From Acidobacteriaceae bacterium (GTDB taxonomy: Bacteria; Acidobacteriota; Terriglobia; Terriglobales; Acidobacteriaceae): 64,000 nt of DNA. Location of the stretch: the NCBI GenBank assembly GCA_025462735.1, contig JAOAPC010000024.1, positions 372,001-436,000 on the forward strand, given 5' to 3'. The translations under genes and the position numbers were made by a program. Position 1 is the stretch's first letter. Every line of letters starts with the position of its first letter. Below the pieces are notes generated by a model that was given only the letters and a program-made list of their open reading frames with translations, had not been told where the DNA came from and ran no database searches. Positions 57,549 through 64,000 of the stretch are shown in pieces.

Positions 57549-58484
57549 TCAGCGTTCCGAGAGGCGCAACATACGCATGAGATAGCTGGCAACGAATAGA
57601 AGCTCCAAAGCCTCAACCTCATCAATCTCGGGCAGCTTGTGCTTCTCGTGACTGTACGCGTTTCGAATCCAGCCTAGTCCCCCACTTAACATTGAGGTCA
57701 GCGCCTGTTCATACGCGGATTTCGCAGCTGCATTGCGGCCAAGTTTGTTGTATGGCAGTCTCAGTACCCTGCTGTTAAAGAGCTGATAAACAAGGTCCTT
57801 GCCTGCTGAGTTTCTTACCGAAACTTTGCGCGACTTGTCTCGAATCTCGTTAAGGCGATTCTCGTATCTTTCGAAAGCCGCTGCTACCGCCTCCTTCAGT
57901 TTCTCCTCATTTAAGTAATGTGCGTAATCCTTAAAATCTGGATGTAGCAACCTGAGTGCAGATATGACGGCGTGGAACGGAGCGGGATCAGGCTTGCTAG
58001 CAGCAGATGCCTTATGGTCTTCCTGAAGTCGTACTTTGTCCCTCCATACTTTCCATTCTCGCAGTACGCGATCATGTCCATGCGCGGACCCCGCCATCAG
58101 ACTTGCAGTTGCGTCGCCGCCCATCAGAGCACCGCCGCGCGACTGAATGAAGCTGCTGATAGCAGCCGCCGATTGCTTAACCTGGCGTTGCTGGAGGTCT
58201 TGGACTGCCTCCAATATCTTCGTGAACTCCTCATCGGTGGGATCCCGCTCGGACTCCGAGTACGCTGTCCTGAAGGACTCCATCCGGGCAGACATGCAAC
58301 GTTCAATGTGCTGCACGTGAAACTTGATCACGGCGCCTGTCTCGGTGCCACCCAGGGGTTGTTGGCCACTCAGCTTAGATATTCTACGGAGAAATTCAAT
58401 CCGTGCATCGTTCATAGTGCCTAACGAGCTCATCTGAGCTTGCTCATATAGTGAGTCAGCGTAGTTCTTTATCTGGATGTCCAT
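57549..58484 (-). CDS. Hypothetical protein with TIGR02391-like C-terminal domain
   Basis: 311 residues. A mostly helical N-terminal half (about 1-160) precedes a C-terminal domain ending V-Y-Q-L-F-N-S-R-V-L-R-L...G-L-G-W-I-R-N-A-Y-S-H-E-K-H-K-L-P-E-I-D-E-V-E-A-L-E-L-L-F-V-A-S-Y-L-M-R-M-L, like the TIGR02391 (Ymh) family where R-N-x-x-(A/S)-H recalls HEPN-like RNase sites. TIGR02391 proteins occur with mobile elements and restriction systems. Function unproven. It sits in the accessory stretch next to the transposase. Confidence 0.75.
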   Translation of the reverse strand: MDIQIKNYADSLYEQAQMSSLGTMNDARIEFLRRISKLSGQQPLGGTETGAVIKFHVQHIERCMSARMESFRTAYSESERDPTDEEFTKILEAVQDLQQRQVKQSAAAISSFIQSRGGALMGGDATASLMAGSAHGHDRVLREWKVWRDKVRLQEDHKASAASKPDPAPFHAVISALRLLHPDFKDYAHYLNEEKLKEAVAAAFERYENRLNEIRDKSRKVSVRNSAGKDLVYQLFNSRVLRLPYNKLGRNAAAKSAYEQALTSMLSGGLGWIRNAYSHEKHKLPEIDEVEALELLFVASYLMRMLRLSER

Positions 58485-58775
58485 TTAGGCGCCGATTGTA
58501 CTCCGCCCCTTGACACATGAAGCGGCAAGTCGCCTCCTACTTGTCCCGCTTGCCAATCCTGCTAAGCTCCAGCATAATAATTACTTGTCTTATTCCCGAT
58601 AGGTTGCGCGCCAGGCGTGCGTATTGTCGCCTCGCAAAAAGCGCGAGGCATCGCACGGCGCGCCCAAGTCCCTCGACCGCCAAAAGAAGGCGGCTCGGGA
58701 TGACATAGGGCAGGCCGAGCCACTACCTCCTTTCGGAAGAGCAGGAAACCGGAAAACAGAAAGGAAACCAGTTCA

Positions 58776-59042
58776 GTGTTAATGATTCGTCTGGCGCGTG
58801 TAGGCGCGCGCAAACAGCCGCACTACCGTGTGGTGGTGATCGAGAAGGAACGGGCGCGCAACGGGCGTCCGGTGGAGATTGTGGGGACGTACAATCCCCG
58901 CACCAACCCGGCCAGCGTGGAGCTCAAGCGCGAGCGTATTGACTACTGGCGCTCCAAGGGCGCGCAAGTGTCGGAGCGCGTCGGCAAGATTCTGGGCTTT
59001 GCGACAACAACGACTGCGCCCGCCGAACCGGTTGCGTCGTAA
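58776..59042 (+). CDS. rpsP: Ribosomal protein S16
   Basis: 88 residues. M-L-M-I-R-L-A-R-V-G-A-R-K-Q-P-H-Y-R-V-V-V-I-E-K-E-R-A-R-N-G-R-P-V-E-I-V-G-T-Y-N-P is typical S16. GTG 58776 is chosen because GGAA lies 10 bases upstream; the ATG two codons on (58782) is equally possible. First gene of rpsP-khpA-rimM-trmD-rplS, an operon conserved across bacteria. Confidence 0.97.
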   Translation: MLMIRLARVGARKQPHYRVVVIEKERARNGRPVEIVGTYNPRTNPASVELKRERIDYWRSKGAQVSERVGKILGFATTTTAPAEPVAS

Positions 59043-59268
59043 GTTCAAAGATCAGCCACGGATCACACGGATTCTCACGGATTTTCAAGCTAATTAAAAT
59101 TGGTAAAATCCATGATGGATTTGAGTGGCTCAAGATTTCTCGGCGTACTCGGCGATCTCTGCGGTTAAAAGCTTTTTGGTCCGTGGTTCCCACTTTTCGC
59201 GAAGGCGGCGAAAGGCTTGTCGTGAGCGTGGTCGAAGGATGGGGCACCCTCGTTGTTGGTAATTCAAA
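59043..59268. repeat. Spacer of rpsP-khpA holding repeat fragments
   Basis: Fragments in order: half of a CCACGGATT element (59053-59090), CTCTGCGGTTAAA (59158-59170), a GTGAGCGTGGTCGAAGG variant near 59222, and a REP end GGGGCACCC (59239-59250). Confidence 0.65.
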
Positions 59269-59520
59269 ATGACTGACCAGGCTCCCAACCCGAAGGCTTT
59301 GATCGAGCATGTCGCCAAGGCGCTGGTCGCCGCGCCCGACCAGGTGATCGTCGAGCAAGTGGACGAGGACGGCGAACTGGTGCTAGAGCTCGAAGTCGCG
59401 GAAGACGATATGGGCCGCGTCATCGGGAAGTCGGGCAAGATTGCGCGGGCAATGCGCAACCTGCTGCACGCGGCGGGCGAGAAGGCTGGCCGGCGCTACG
59501 AGTTGGAGATTCTGGAATAG
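59269..59520 (+). CDS. khpA: KH domain RNA-binding protein KhpA
   Basis: 83 residues. L-I-E-H-V-A-K-A-L-V and the KH motif V-I-G-K-S-G-K-I-A-R-A-M-R (usual form G-x-x-G) with E-V-A-E-D-D-M-G-R-V. KhpA binds structured RNA, often with KhpB, in cell growth and division control. Its place between rpsP and rimM is the standard one. Confidence 0.95.
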   Translation: MTDQAPNPKALIEHVAKALVAAPDQVIVEQVDEDGELVLELEVAEDDMGRVIGKSGKIARAMRNLLHAAGEKAGRRYELEILE

Positions 59521-59525
59521 CAAAT

Positions 59526-59638
59526 CAGCCACGGATTACGCGGATTAGGACTGATTTAAGAAAGTCTAAAACCACGTGATCTGGACGATTCAGTTTTGGT
59601 GTTTCGAATCCGTGTTGATCCGTGTGAATCTGTGGCTG
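59526..59638. repeat. 113-bp CCACGGATT-family palindromic element
   Basis: Ends CAGCCACGGATT (59526-59537) and AATCTGTGGCTG (59627-59638) pair over 12 bases with one mismatch. It occupies nearly all of the khpA-rimM gap and the right end includes the probable rimM start. Confidence 0.85.
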
Positions 59639-60207
59639 GTTTGAATTCGAACGCGTTCATCACTCTGGCGCGCGTGGTGAAGACGCAAGGGCGGCACGGG
59701 GAAGTTGCCGTCGAGTTGCACACTGATATTCCCGGACGGCTGCACGCTGGGATGCGGGTTTTTGCGTTGGCCGAAGCCGGCAGCCGGCGCGAACTGAAGA
59801 TTGAAGACACCTGGCCGCACAAAGAGTGGCTCGTTCTGAAGTTCGTCGGCGTTGATTCGATTTCGGACGCAGAAGTTTTAGTTAGAAGCGAGTTGCAGGT
59901 TCCGCAAAGTGAGCGCGCGGAGCTTGAACCTGGAACGGCTTACGTCAGCGATTTGGTCGGTTGCGTGGTCTTCGATCGTGGACGCGAAGTTGGCAGGGTG
60001 AGCGATGTCCGCTTCGGAGCCGGTGAAGCGCCGCTGCTGGTGGTCGAGTCGGGCAAGAATGAGTTAGAAATTCCTTACGCTCAGGAATTTCTGGTGAAGA
60101 CCGATCTCGAGCACAAGCGCATCGAGATGAATTTGCCCGAGGGCTTGCTGGAAGTGAACGCGCCACTGACGGTAGAAGAGAAGCAAGAACAAAAGCAAAA
60201 GCACTAG
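59632..60207 (+). CDS. rimM: Ribosome maturation factor RimM
   Basis: 191 residues from GTG 59632; no ATG is available, and TTG 59641 or other non-ATG codons are possible. I-T-L-A-R-V-V-K-T-Q-G-R-H-G-E-V-A-V-E is the N-terminal signature, then E-P-G-T-A-Y-V-S-D-L-V-G-C-V-V-F and the PRC-barrel part L-E-I-P-Y-A-Q-E-F-L-V-K-T-D-L. It helps 16S rRNA processing near the 30S head, binding S19. The start codon lies inside a palindromic repeat. Confidence 0.93.
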   Translation: MAGLNSNAFITLARVVKTQGRHGEVAVELHTDIPGRLHAGMRVFALAEAGSRRELKIEDTWPHKEWLVLKFVGVDSISDAEVLVRSELQVPQSERAELEPGTAYVSDLVGCVVFDRGREVGRVSDVRFGAGEAPLLVVESGKNELEIPYAQEFLVKTDLEHKRIEMNLPEGLLEVNAPLTVEEKQEQKQKH

Positions 60208-60216
60208 CAAGAACAA

Positions 60217-60322
60217 AAGCTTTTGACCGCAGAGGACGCAAAGTTAGCGCGGAGGTCGCAGAGAAAAACGGAATCCTCAGCGTTCTCGGCGTAAACTCTG
60301 TGATCTCTGCGGTTAAAGGCTT
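60217..60322. repeat. Palindromic element, CCGCAGAG family
   Basis: AAGCTTTTGACCGCAGAG (from 60217) and CTCTGCGGTTAAAGGCTT (to 60322) are imperfect inverted repeats. Fills the rimM-trmD gap. A related sequence is at 59158. Confidence 0.8.
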
Positions 60323-60325
60323 AAA

Positions 60326-61183
60326 GTGCAGATCGACATCATCACCATCTTTCCGGAGTTTTTTCGCGGGCCGCTGGATTTCGGAATCGTTCGCCGGGTG
60401 CGGGAAGCCGGGCTGGTGAAGATTGACATTCACGATCTGCGGGCATTTACCCGCGATCGTCATCGCACTGTGGATGACCGCCCATTTGGCGGCGGCGAGG
60501 GCATGGTGCTCAAGCCGGAACCGATCTTTGAATGTGTGGAGTCGATGAAGGTAGCACCGCGTGAGGAACGGGCCGCGGCCAGGCAATCGGTCGTGCTGCT
60601 TTCCGCGCAGGGCAGGCGTTTTGATCAGAAGCTCGCATCTGAGTTAGCAGAGCTCGAACGTCTAGTGCTGATCTGCGGCCGCTACGAAGGCGTGGATGAG
60701 CGCGTGGGAACGCATCTTGCGGATCGCGAAATTTCGATCGGCGATTACGTTTTAAGCGGCGGGGAATTGGGCGCTGCGGTGATCATTGACACCGTGACCC
60801 GGTTGATCCCAGGCGCGGTGGGAAATGAAGCGTCAACCCGGCAGGAGTCGTTTGTAGCTGGGACGGAGTCAGGCGGTGATGGATTGTCGGACAAGCTTGC
60901 CCTGAGCGAAGTCGAAGGGAATGTCCGACCCACACGAGCAGATTCAACCTGCGGTTCCGGCGGATTGCTCGATTATCCGCATTACACGCGTCCCGCGGAT
61001 TTTCACGGGATGAAGGTGCCGGAAGTGCTGCTTAACGGCAACCATGATGACATCCGGCGCTGGCGGCGGCGATCGGCGCTTGAAAAGACGTTGCACAACC
61101 GGCCCGATCTTTTGGATGAGGCGCGGTTGAGCAGAGACGATCGAGAATTGCTGGCAGACATCGCTGGCGAAGTTGGTAAATAA
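60326..61183 (+). CDS. trmD: tRNA (guanine-N1)-methyltransferase TrmD with inserted segment
   Basis: 285 residues from GTG. Catalytic SPOUT knot: L-I-C-G-R-Y-E-G-V-D-E-R-V, S-I-G-D-Y-V-L-S-G-G-E-L-G-A; later Y-P-H-Y-T-R-P-A-D-F-H-G-M-K-V-P-E-V-L-L-N-G-N-H. It makes m1G37 in tRNA. Between R-Q-E-S-F and L-L-D-Y-P-H-Y, where family members have only a few residues, about 35 extra residues (about 177-212) are present; their DNA holds a REP-like palindrome. The insertion point is the flexible linker between the two domains, so activity may be kept. Confidence 0.95.
   Translation: MQIDIITIFPEFFRGPLDFGIVRRVREAGLVKIDIHDLRAFTRDRHRTVDDRPFGGGEGMVLKPEPIFECVESMKVAPREERAAARQSVVLLSAQGRRFDQKLASELAELERLVLICGRYEGVDERVGTHLADREISIGDYVLSGGELGAAVIIDTVTRLIPGAVGNEASTRQESFVAGTESGGDGLSDKLALSEVEGNVRPTRADSTCGSGGLLDYPHYTRPADFHGMKVPEVLLNGNHDDIRRWRRRSALEKTLHNRPDLLDEARLSRDDRELLADIAGEVGK
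60886..60929. repeat. REP-like palindrome inserted in frame in trmD
   Basis: GTCGGACA (60886-60893) and TGTCCGAC (60922-60929) enclose CCCTGAGCGAAGTCGAAGGG. The central sequence also occurs near 41693 and 54619 outside genes. Confidence 0.9.
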
Positions 61184-61186
61184 GAG

Positions 61187-61274
61187 TTGTCATTCCGAAG
61201 GACTTCAGCCCTGAGGAATCTGCTGTTCTCGTCCAAAGCAGATTCCTCGCGGCGTAAGCCACTCGGAATGACAA
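61187..61274. repeat. 88-bp palindromic element, TTGTCATTCCGA family
   Basis: TTGTCATTCCGA (61187-61198) and TCGGAATGACAA (61263-61274) are perfect inverted repeats; inside, GAGGAATCTGCT pairs with AGCAGATTCCTC. Same family as 49147-49244. Confidence 0.9.
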
Positions 61275-61312
61275 TTCATGGGGTGCAAAATGGCCCTGAG
61301 AGGATCAAAACC

Positions 61313-61684
61313 ATGACGAGTTTAATCATCGAAAAACTTCTTGCCAAAACCAAGCGCACCGACCTTCCCGAGTTCGTCGCGGGCGATACCGTCCGCGTTC
61401 ACGTGAAGATCAAAGAAGGCGACAAAGAGCGCCTGCAGGCGTTTGAAGGCGTAGTGCTCGCGCGTACGCGCGGGCCGCAGGCCAGCTTCACAGTGCGAAA
61501 GATCAGCTTTGGCCAGGGCGTGGAGCGTATTTTCCCCGTGAGCTCGCGCGTCATCGACAGAATCGAGCTGGTGCGCTCTTCAAAAGTCCGTCGCGCCAAG
61601 CTTTACTATCTGCGCAACCTTCGCGGCAAAGCTGCGCGTCTCAAAGACGTGGAGCGTGAACACGCAACGGCTGCGTCGCGCTAA
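61313..61684 (+). CDS. rplS: Ribosomal protein L19
   Basis: 123 residues; GAGAGGA 8 bases before the [52 protein letters not shown] and the end [14 protein letters not shown] are diagnostic of L19. Confidence 0.98.
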   Translation: MTSLIIEKLLAKTKRTDLPEFVAGDTVRVHVKIKEGDKERLQAFEGVVLARTRGPQASFTVRKISFGQGVERIFPVSSRVIDRIELVRSSKVRRAKLYYLRNLRGKAARLKDVEREHATAASR

Positions 61685-61741
61685 GCCACGATTTTCGAGA
61701 GGCTCAGCAGCGGTCGCCGCGAGCAGATCCGCGGTGCCTGA

Positions 61742-62908
61742 TCAGAAGTGATCGTCGACGCTAACGCCTTGGCGTTCCTGTCTCTCGCGCGAAACCCGGC
61801 CGAGTGCTTGCGCCTGGATCATGCGGTCCCACGGGCCGGCTTCCCAGTTGTCCCTGACTTTGTCATGACGGATCCAGGGCGGAACTGAAATATATAAATT
61901 CCTCGCAATACCCAAAACGTAAGGTTCATACCTCATGCGCAGTTCGTGCAGCTTTTCTTCCACCTCAGCGCCGGCGCCCAGCTTCAATCCCTTGTCCGCA
62001 AGCCGAGTCCGGATCTGAGTCAAGTCTTCCGCCGTGAGCCTCTCCTCAAATCTTGGGTCATAGTGCGCGTTCACTACCTGTGCCAAATCCACTACCGCAT
62101 GCCGCGCCATTTTGTACGTCCATCGCGCTTGCTCGCTGCTGACGCCATCAATGCCGGCAATCACCAATGCCGTCGCATCCAGAATCACAGTTAGCGCCCC
62201 CAGCCATGATTGGTTGCTATGTTGTGAGCGGTAAAAACTCAGCACCGGATACGACAGGTGACTCTCGAGTACCTCGGCGGCCCACCGCTCCCAATCATGA
62301 AATAGCCGGTCGAGAGTTCCGCCGTCCATGCTACTCAGGGCCCTGGTCAGCAGCTCGGCCGCAGTGGGAGGCGACCCAGCCCGCGCGTCGAGCAGAGAAA
62401 TTTCAATCTCCCGGCGTGAAAAAGCGGTGTAAATGGTGGGCAGATATCCGATCACTATGGCAAGAAAACCAAATCCCATTCCTGCCTCAAAAACCGAAAG
62501 CGCCCGCGAGAAGTAGGACGCGGGAGTGACATCTCCGTAGCCGAGCGTGAAGAAAGTTTCCCCGCTGTGATACAGCAAAAGCCGGAAAGTAATTGGCTGA
62601 TTTCCGAGGGAGAGGTGCGCGCCACCTCCATACTGCAGCAGCGCGAAGGCAAATATCAGCCCGCAGGCCCAAATGAAAAGCAATGCAATCATCGAGAGCG
62701 GCCCGAAATATCCGAGAACAGTTTCGCGCCTCGTCTGGGACTTAATGTGGCTGGCTAATTTGGCGTACGGCGCCCAGGTATTGCGATAGAACAGAATCGT
62801 GATCCGGAAATGCCGCTGCACGCGCCGAGGCAGAACTACGGTTTCGAACGCGTCCAACAGGACCGTCAATATAATTACCACTCCCACAATGAGCGCCAGT
62901 ATGTGCAT
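61742..62908 (-). CDS. Potassium channel family (Ion_trans_2) membrane protein
   Basis: 388 residues. Three membrane segments in the first 80 residues, a pore loop with selectivity filter T-L-G-Y-G-D (121-126) then a helix (F-E-A-G-M-G-F-G-F-L-A-I-V-I-G-Y-L). The C-terminal 200 residues are cytoplasmic, without a RCK domain; a charged stretch with R-A-L-S-S-M-D-G-G is present. The open-frame stop is 58 bases from the convergent rplS stop. Confidence 0.9.
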   Translation of the reverse strand: MHILALIVGVVIILTVLLDAFETVVLPRRVQRHFRITILFYRNTWAPYAKLASHIKSQTRRETVLGYFGPLSMIALLFIWACGLIFAFALLQYGGGAHLSLGNQPITFRLLLYHSGETFFTLGYGDVTPASYFSRALSVFEAGMGFGFLAIVIGYLPTIYTAFSRREIEISLLDARAGSPPTAAELLTRALSSMDGGTLDRLFHDWERWAAEVLESHLSYPVLSFYRSQHSNQSWLGALTVILDATALVIAGIDGVSSEQARWTYKMARHAVVDLAQVVNAHYDPRFEERLTAEDLTQIRTRLADKGLKLGAGAEVEEKLHELRMRYEPYVLGIARNLYISVPPWIRHDKVRDNWEAGPWDRMIQAQALGRVSRERQERQGVSVDDHF

Positions 62909-62953
62909 TGGAGATGAGATGAACCGGGTGGGGGAATGGTAGCAGGATTACAA

Positions 62954-63796
62954 CTAAGGTGTAACGTGCGAGCTCGATACCGCCTTCTGCACCGCTAACA
63001 ATTCCTTCAACACACCGCGTAAATTCGTCGAGTGCAGCGCATTGGCTCCGTCCGATTTTGCTTCCTTGGGATTATCGTGCACTTCCATGAACACGCCATC
63101 CACTCCGGCTGCAACCGCTGCTCGTGCCAGCAGGGGAATGAATTCGGGCTGACCGCCGCTCACCCCATGACCTCCGTCACCTGCCGCTGAAGGCAGCTGG
63201 ACCGAATGTGTTGCGTCGAATACCACCGGCGCGAACTTACGCATGATGGCCAGCGAACGCATGTCCACTACGAGATTGTTGTAGCCAAAACTGGCGCCGC
63301 GCTCAGTCACAAATACTCGATCGTTTCCAGCCGATCGGCATTTTTCTACGATGTGTTTCATGTCCCAAGGCGACACAAACTGGCCTTTTTTTATATTGAC
63401 GGCGCGCTCGGTCATGGCAGCCGCGACTACAAGATCCGTCTGTCGGCACAAGAATGCCGGGATTTGCAACACGTCCGCTACTTCGGCGACTTTAGCGACG
63501 TCAGCGACCTCGTGCACGTCGGTTAGCACCGGCACGTGTACTTCGTCTTTCACTTTTTTCAGAATGCGAAGCCCTTCGGCGATCCCCGGCCCGCGAAAGC
63601 TGCGAATAGACGTGCGATTGGCTTTGTCGTATGAGGCTTTAAAGATGAAAGGGATATTCAGCGAGCGGGTCACGCCCTTGATCACTTCCGCCATAAAGAG
63701 CGCATGCTTTTCGCTCTCGATGACGCACGGCCCGGCGATAAGGAACAAGTTACCGGAACCGATGTTGATTCCGTCGACTTGGAAAGAGAGGCTCAT
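62954..63796 (-). CDS. kdsA: 3-deoxy-D-manno-octulosonate 8-phosphate synthase
   Basis: 280 residues. [50 protein letters not shown] and [10 protein letters not shown] are all KDO-8P synthase motifs. It condenses PEP and arabinose-5-phosphate to KDO-8P for lipopolysaccharide. It is of normal length and lies downstream of probable pyrG on the same strand. Confidence 0.97.
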   Translation of the reverse strand: MSLSFQVDGINIGSGNLFLIAGPCVIESEKHALFMAEVIKGVTRSLNIPFIFKASYDKANRTSIRSFRGPGIAEGLRILKKVKDEVHVPVLTDVHEVADVAKVAEVADVLQIPAFLCRQTDLVVAAAMTERAVNIKKGQFVSPWDMKHIVEKCRSAGNDRVFVTERGASFGYNNLVVDMRSLAIMRKFAPVVFDATHSVQLPSAAGDGGHGVSGGQPEFIPLLARAAVAAGVDGVFMEVHDNPKEAKSDGANALHSTNLRGVLKELLAVQKAVSSSHVTP

Positions 63797-63861
63797 TGAA
63801 AGTGTCGGAGTCTCAAGGTTTCAGAGTTTCCAATAGAAATGTAGGTTCGCAGAGTTCACAC

Positions 63862-63889
63862 GAAACTTTGAAACTCGAAACTTTGAAAC
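63862..63889. repeat. Tandem copy of GAAACTTTGAAAC
   Basis: Two copies of GAAACTTTGAAAC in tandem (separated by TC) in the 113-base gap between kdsA and the partial gene, with a partly complementary GGTTTCAGAGTTTC at about 63818. Confidence 0.6.
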
Positions 63890-63909
63890 CCTACTAAGAA
63901 TGCACTCTG

Positions 63910-64000
63910 CTATCTGCCCACTACTTTCACCGGTCGGTGAAACATTTCGAGTTCCGTTGCCTGTTTTCTGGCTTCGCGCTCGCGCCCGTGTTCATGGGCC
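63910..64000 (-). CDS. pyrG: C-terminal end of a probable CTP synthase
   Basis: An open minus-strand frame entering at the window edge, with stop at 63910-63912, gives the last 29 residues A-H-E-H-G-R-E-R-E-A-R-K-Q-A-T-E-L-E-M-F-H-R-P-V-K-V-V-G-R. The helical, basic end and the place just before kdsA on the same strand, the common pyrG-kdsA order, suggest CTP synthase, but the visible part has no catalytic motif. Confidence 0.45.
   Translation of the reverse strand, partial: AHEHGREREARKQATELEMFHRPVKVVGR

Noticed and set aside
56453-58484. Complete insertion sequence or prophage around the transposase
   Set aside because: Only a RAYT and REPs are present; no IS ends, integrase, att repeats or phage structural genes were seen.
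1-64000. tRNA genes
   Set aside because: By eye I found no T-loop GTTCRANYC with a matching acceptor stem. A tRNAscan-type search would be needed to be sure.

Overview
The window reads as a chromosomal segment of an Acidobacteriota bacterium, most likely close to the Koribacter/Terriglobales group. Evidence for this is indirect: moderately GC-rich DNA, a diderm envelope (BamA, an OmpH/Skp-like chaperone, KdsA, TonB), the gene families present, and very many small palindromic repeats between genes. No rRNA, tRNA, CRISPR array or prophage was recognised. One RNA gene is clear: the RNase P RNA (rnpB, about 6000-6451).

Layout. 1-16 kb holds mixed housekeeping and orphan genes: a lysine-rich protein tail, a secreted phosphoesterase, a CPA2 antiporter, an amidohydrolase, rnpB, small membrane proteins, a YXWGXW-type repeat protein, a glycosyltransferase and glyA. 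16-27 kb is mostly minus strand: alr, a TonB protein, skp-like, bamA, a molybdopterin oxidoreductase and ffh. 27.7-33.3 kb is a six-gene minus-strand operon with mostly overlapping genes for the deazaflavin cofactor F420: cofG, cofD, cofC, cofE, cofH and an NADPH:F420 oxidoreductase. A flavin-reductase-like gene diverges from it, and a deazaflavin-dependent (Ddn-type) reductase lies 2 kb away, so both making and using F420 appear to be encoded here. 36-43 kb holds a CTP-synthase-like glutamine amidotransferase whose catalytic Cys codon is TGA, then lemA/GIDE, a TPR-GAF-GGDEF-like protein and an aminotransferase. 43-53 kb holds a higBA toxin-antitoxin pair, a permease, an HspR-like regulator, a deacetylase-like protein, an osmoprotectant ABC transporter, an acyltransferase and a MOSC protein. 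53-58.5 kb is accessory: cupredoxin protein, DUF1801, a 5'-3' exonuclease, a REP-associated transposase with its repeats, and a TIGR02391-like protein. 58.7-64 kb is the conserved rpsP-khpA-rimM-trmD-rplS cluster, then a K+ channel, kdsA and the end of a probable pyrG.

The strongest candidate for something new is at 36085-36855. A single in-frame TGA sits exactly where this amidotransferase family has its nucleophilic cysteine (G-T-[TGA]-G-G-F-Q). The rest of the frame is intact, and 20 nt after the TGA lies a perfect 7-bp hairpin with loop GGU, resembling a bacterial SECIS element. I read it as a candidate selenoprotein. No selenocysteine machinery is in the window, so this needs checking against the rest of the genome.

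The second theme is repeats that became part of genes: a REP-like palindrome translated in frame inside trmD, a transposase whose C-terminus is encoded by a REP, start codons of rimM and of an osmoprotectant-binding protein lying in repeat ends, and a different repeat family in each spacer of the ribosomal cluster.
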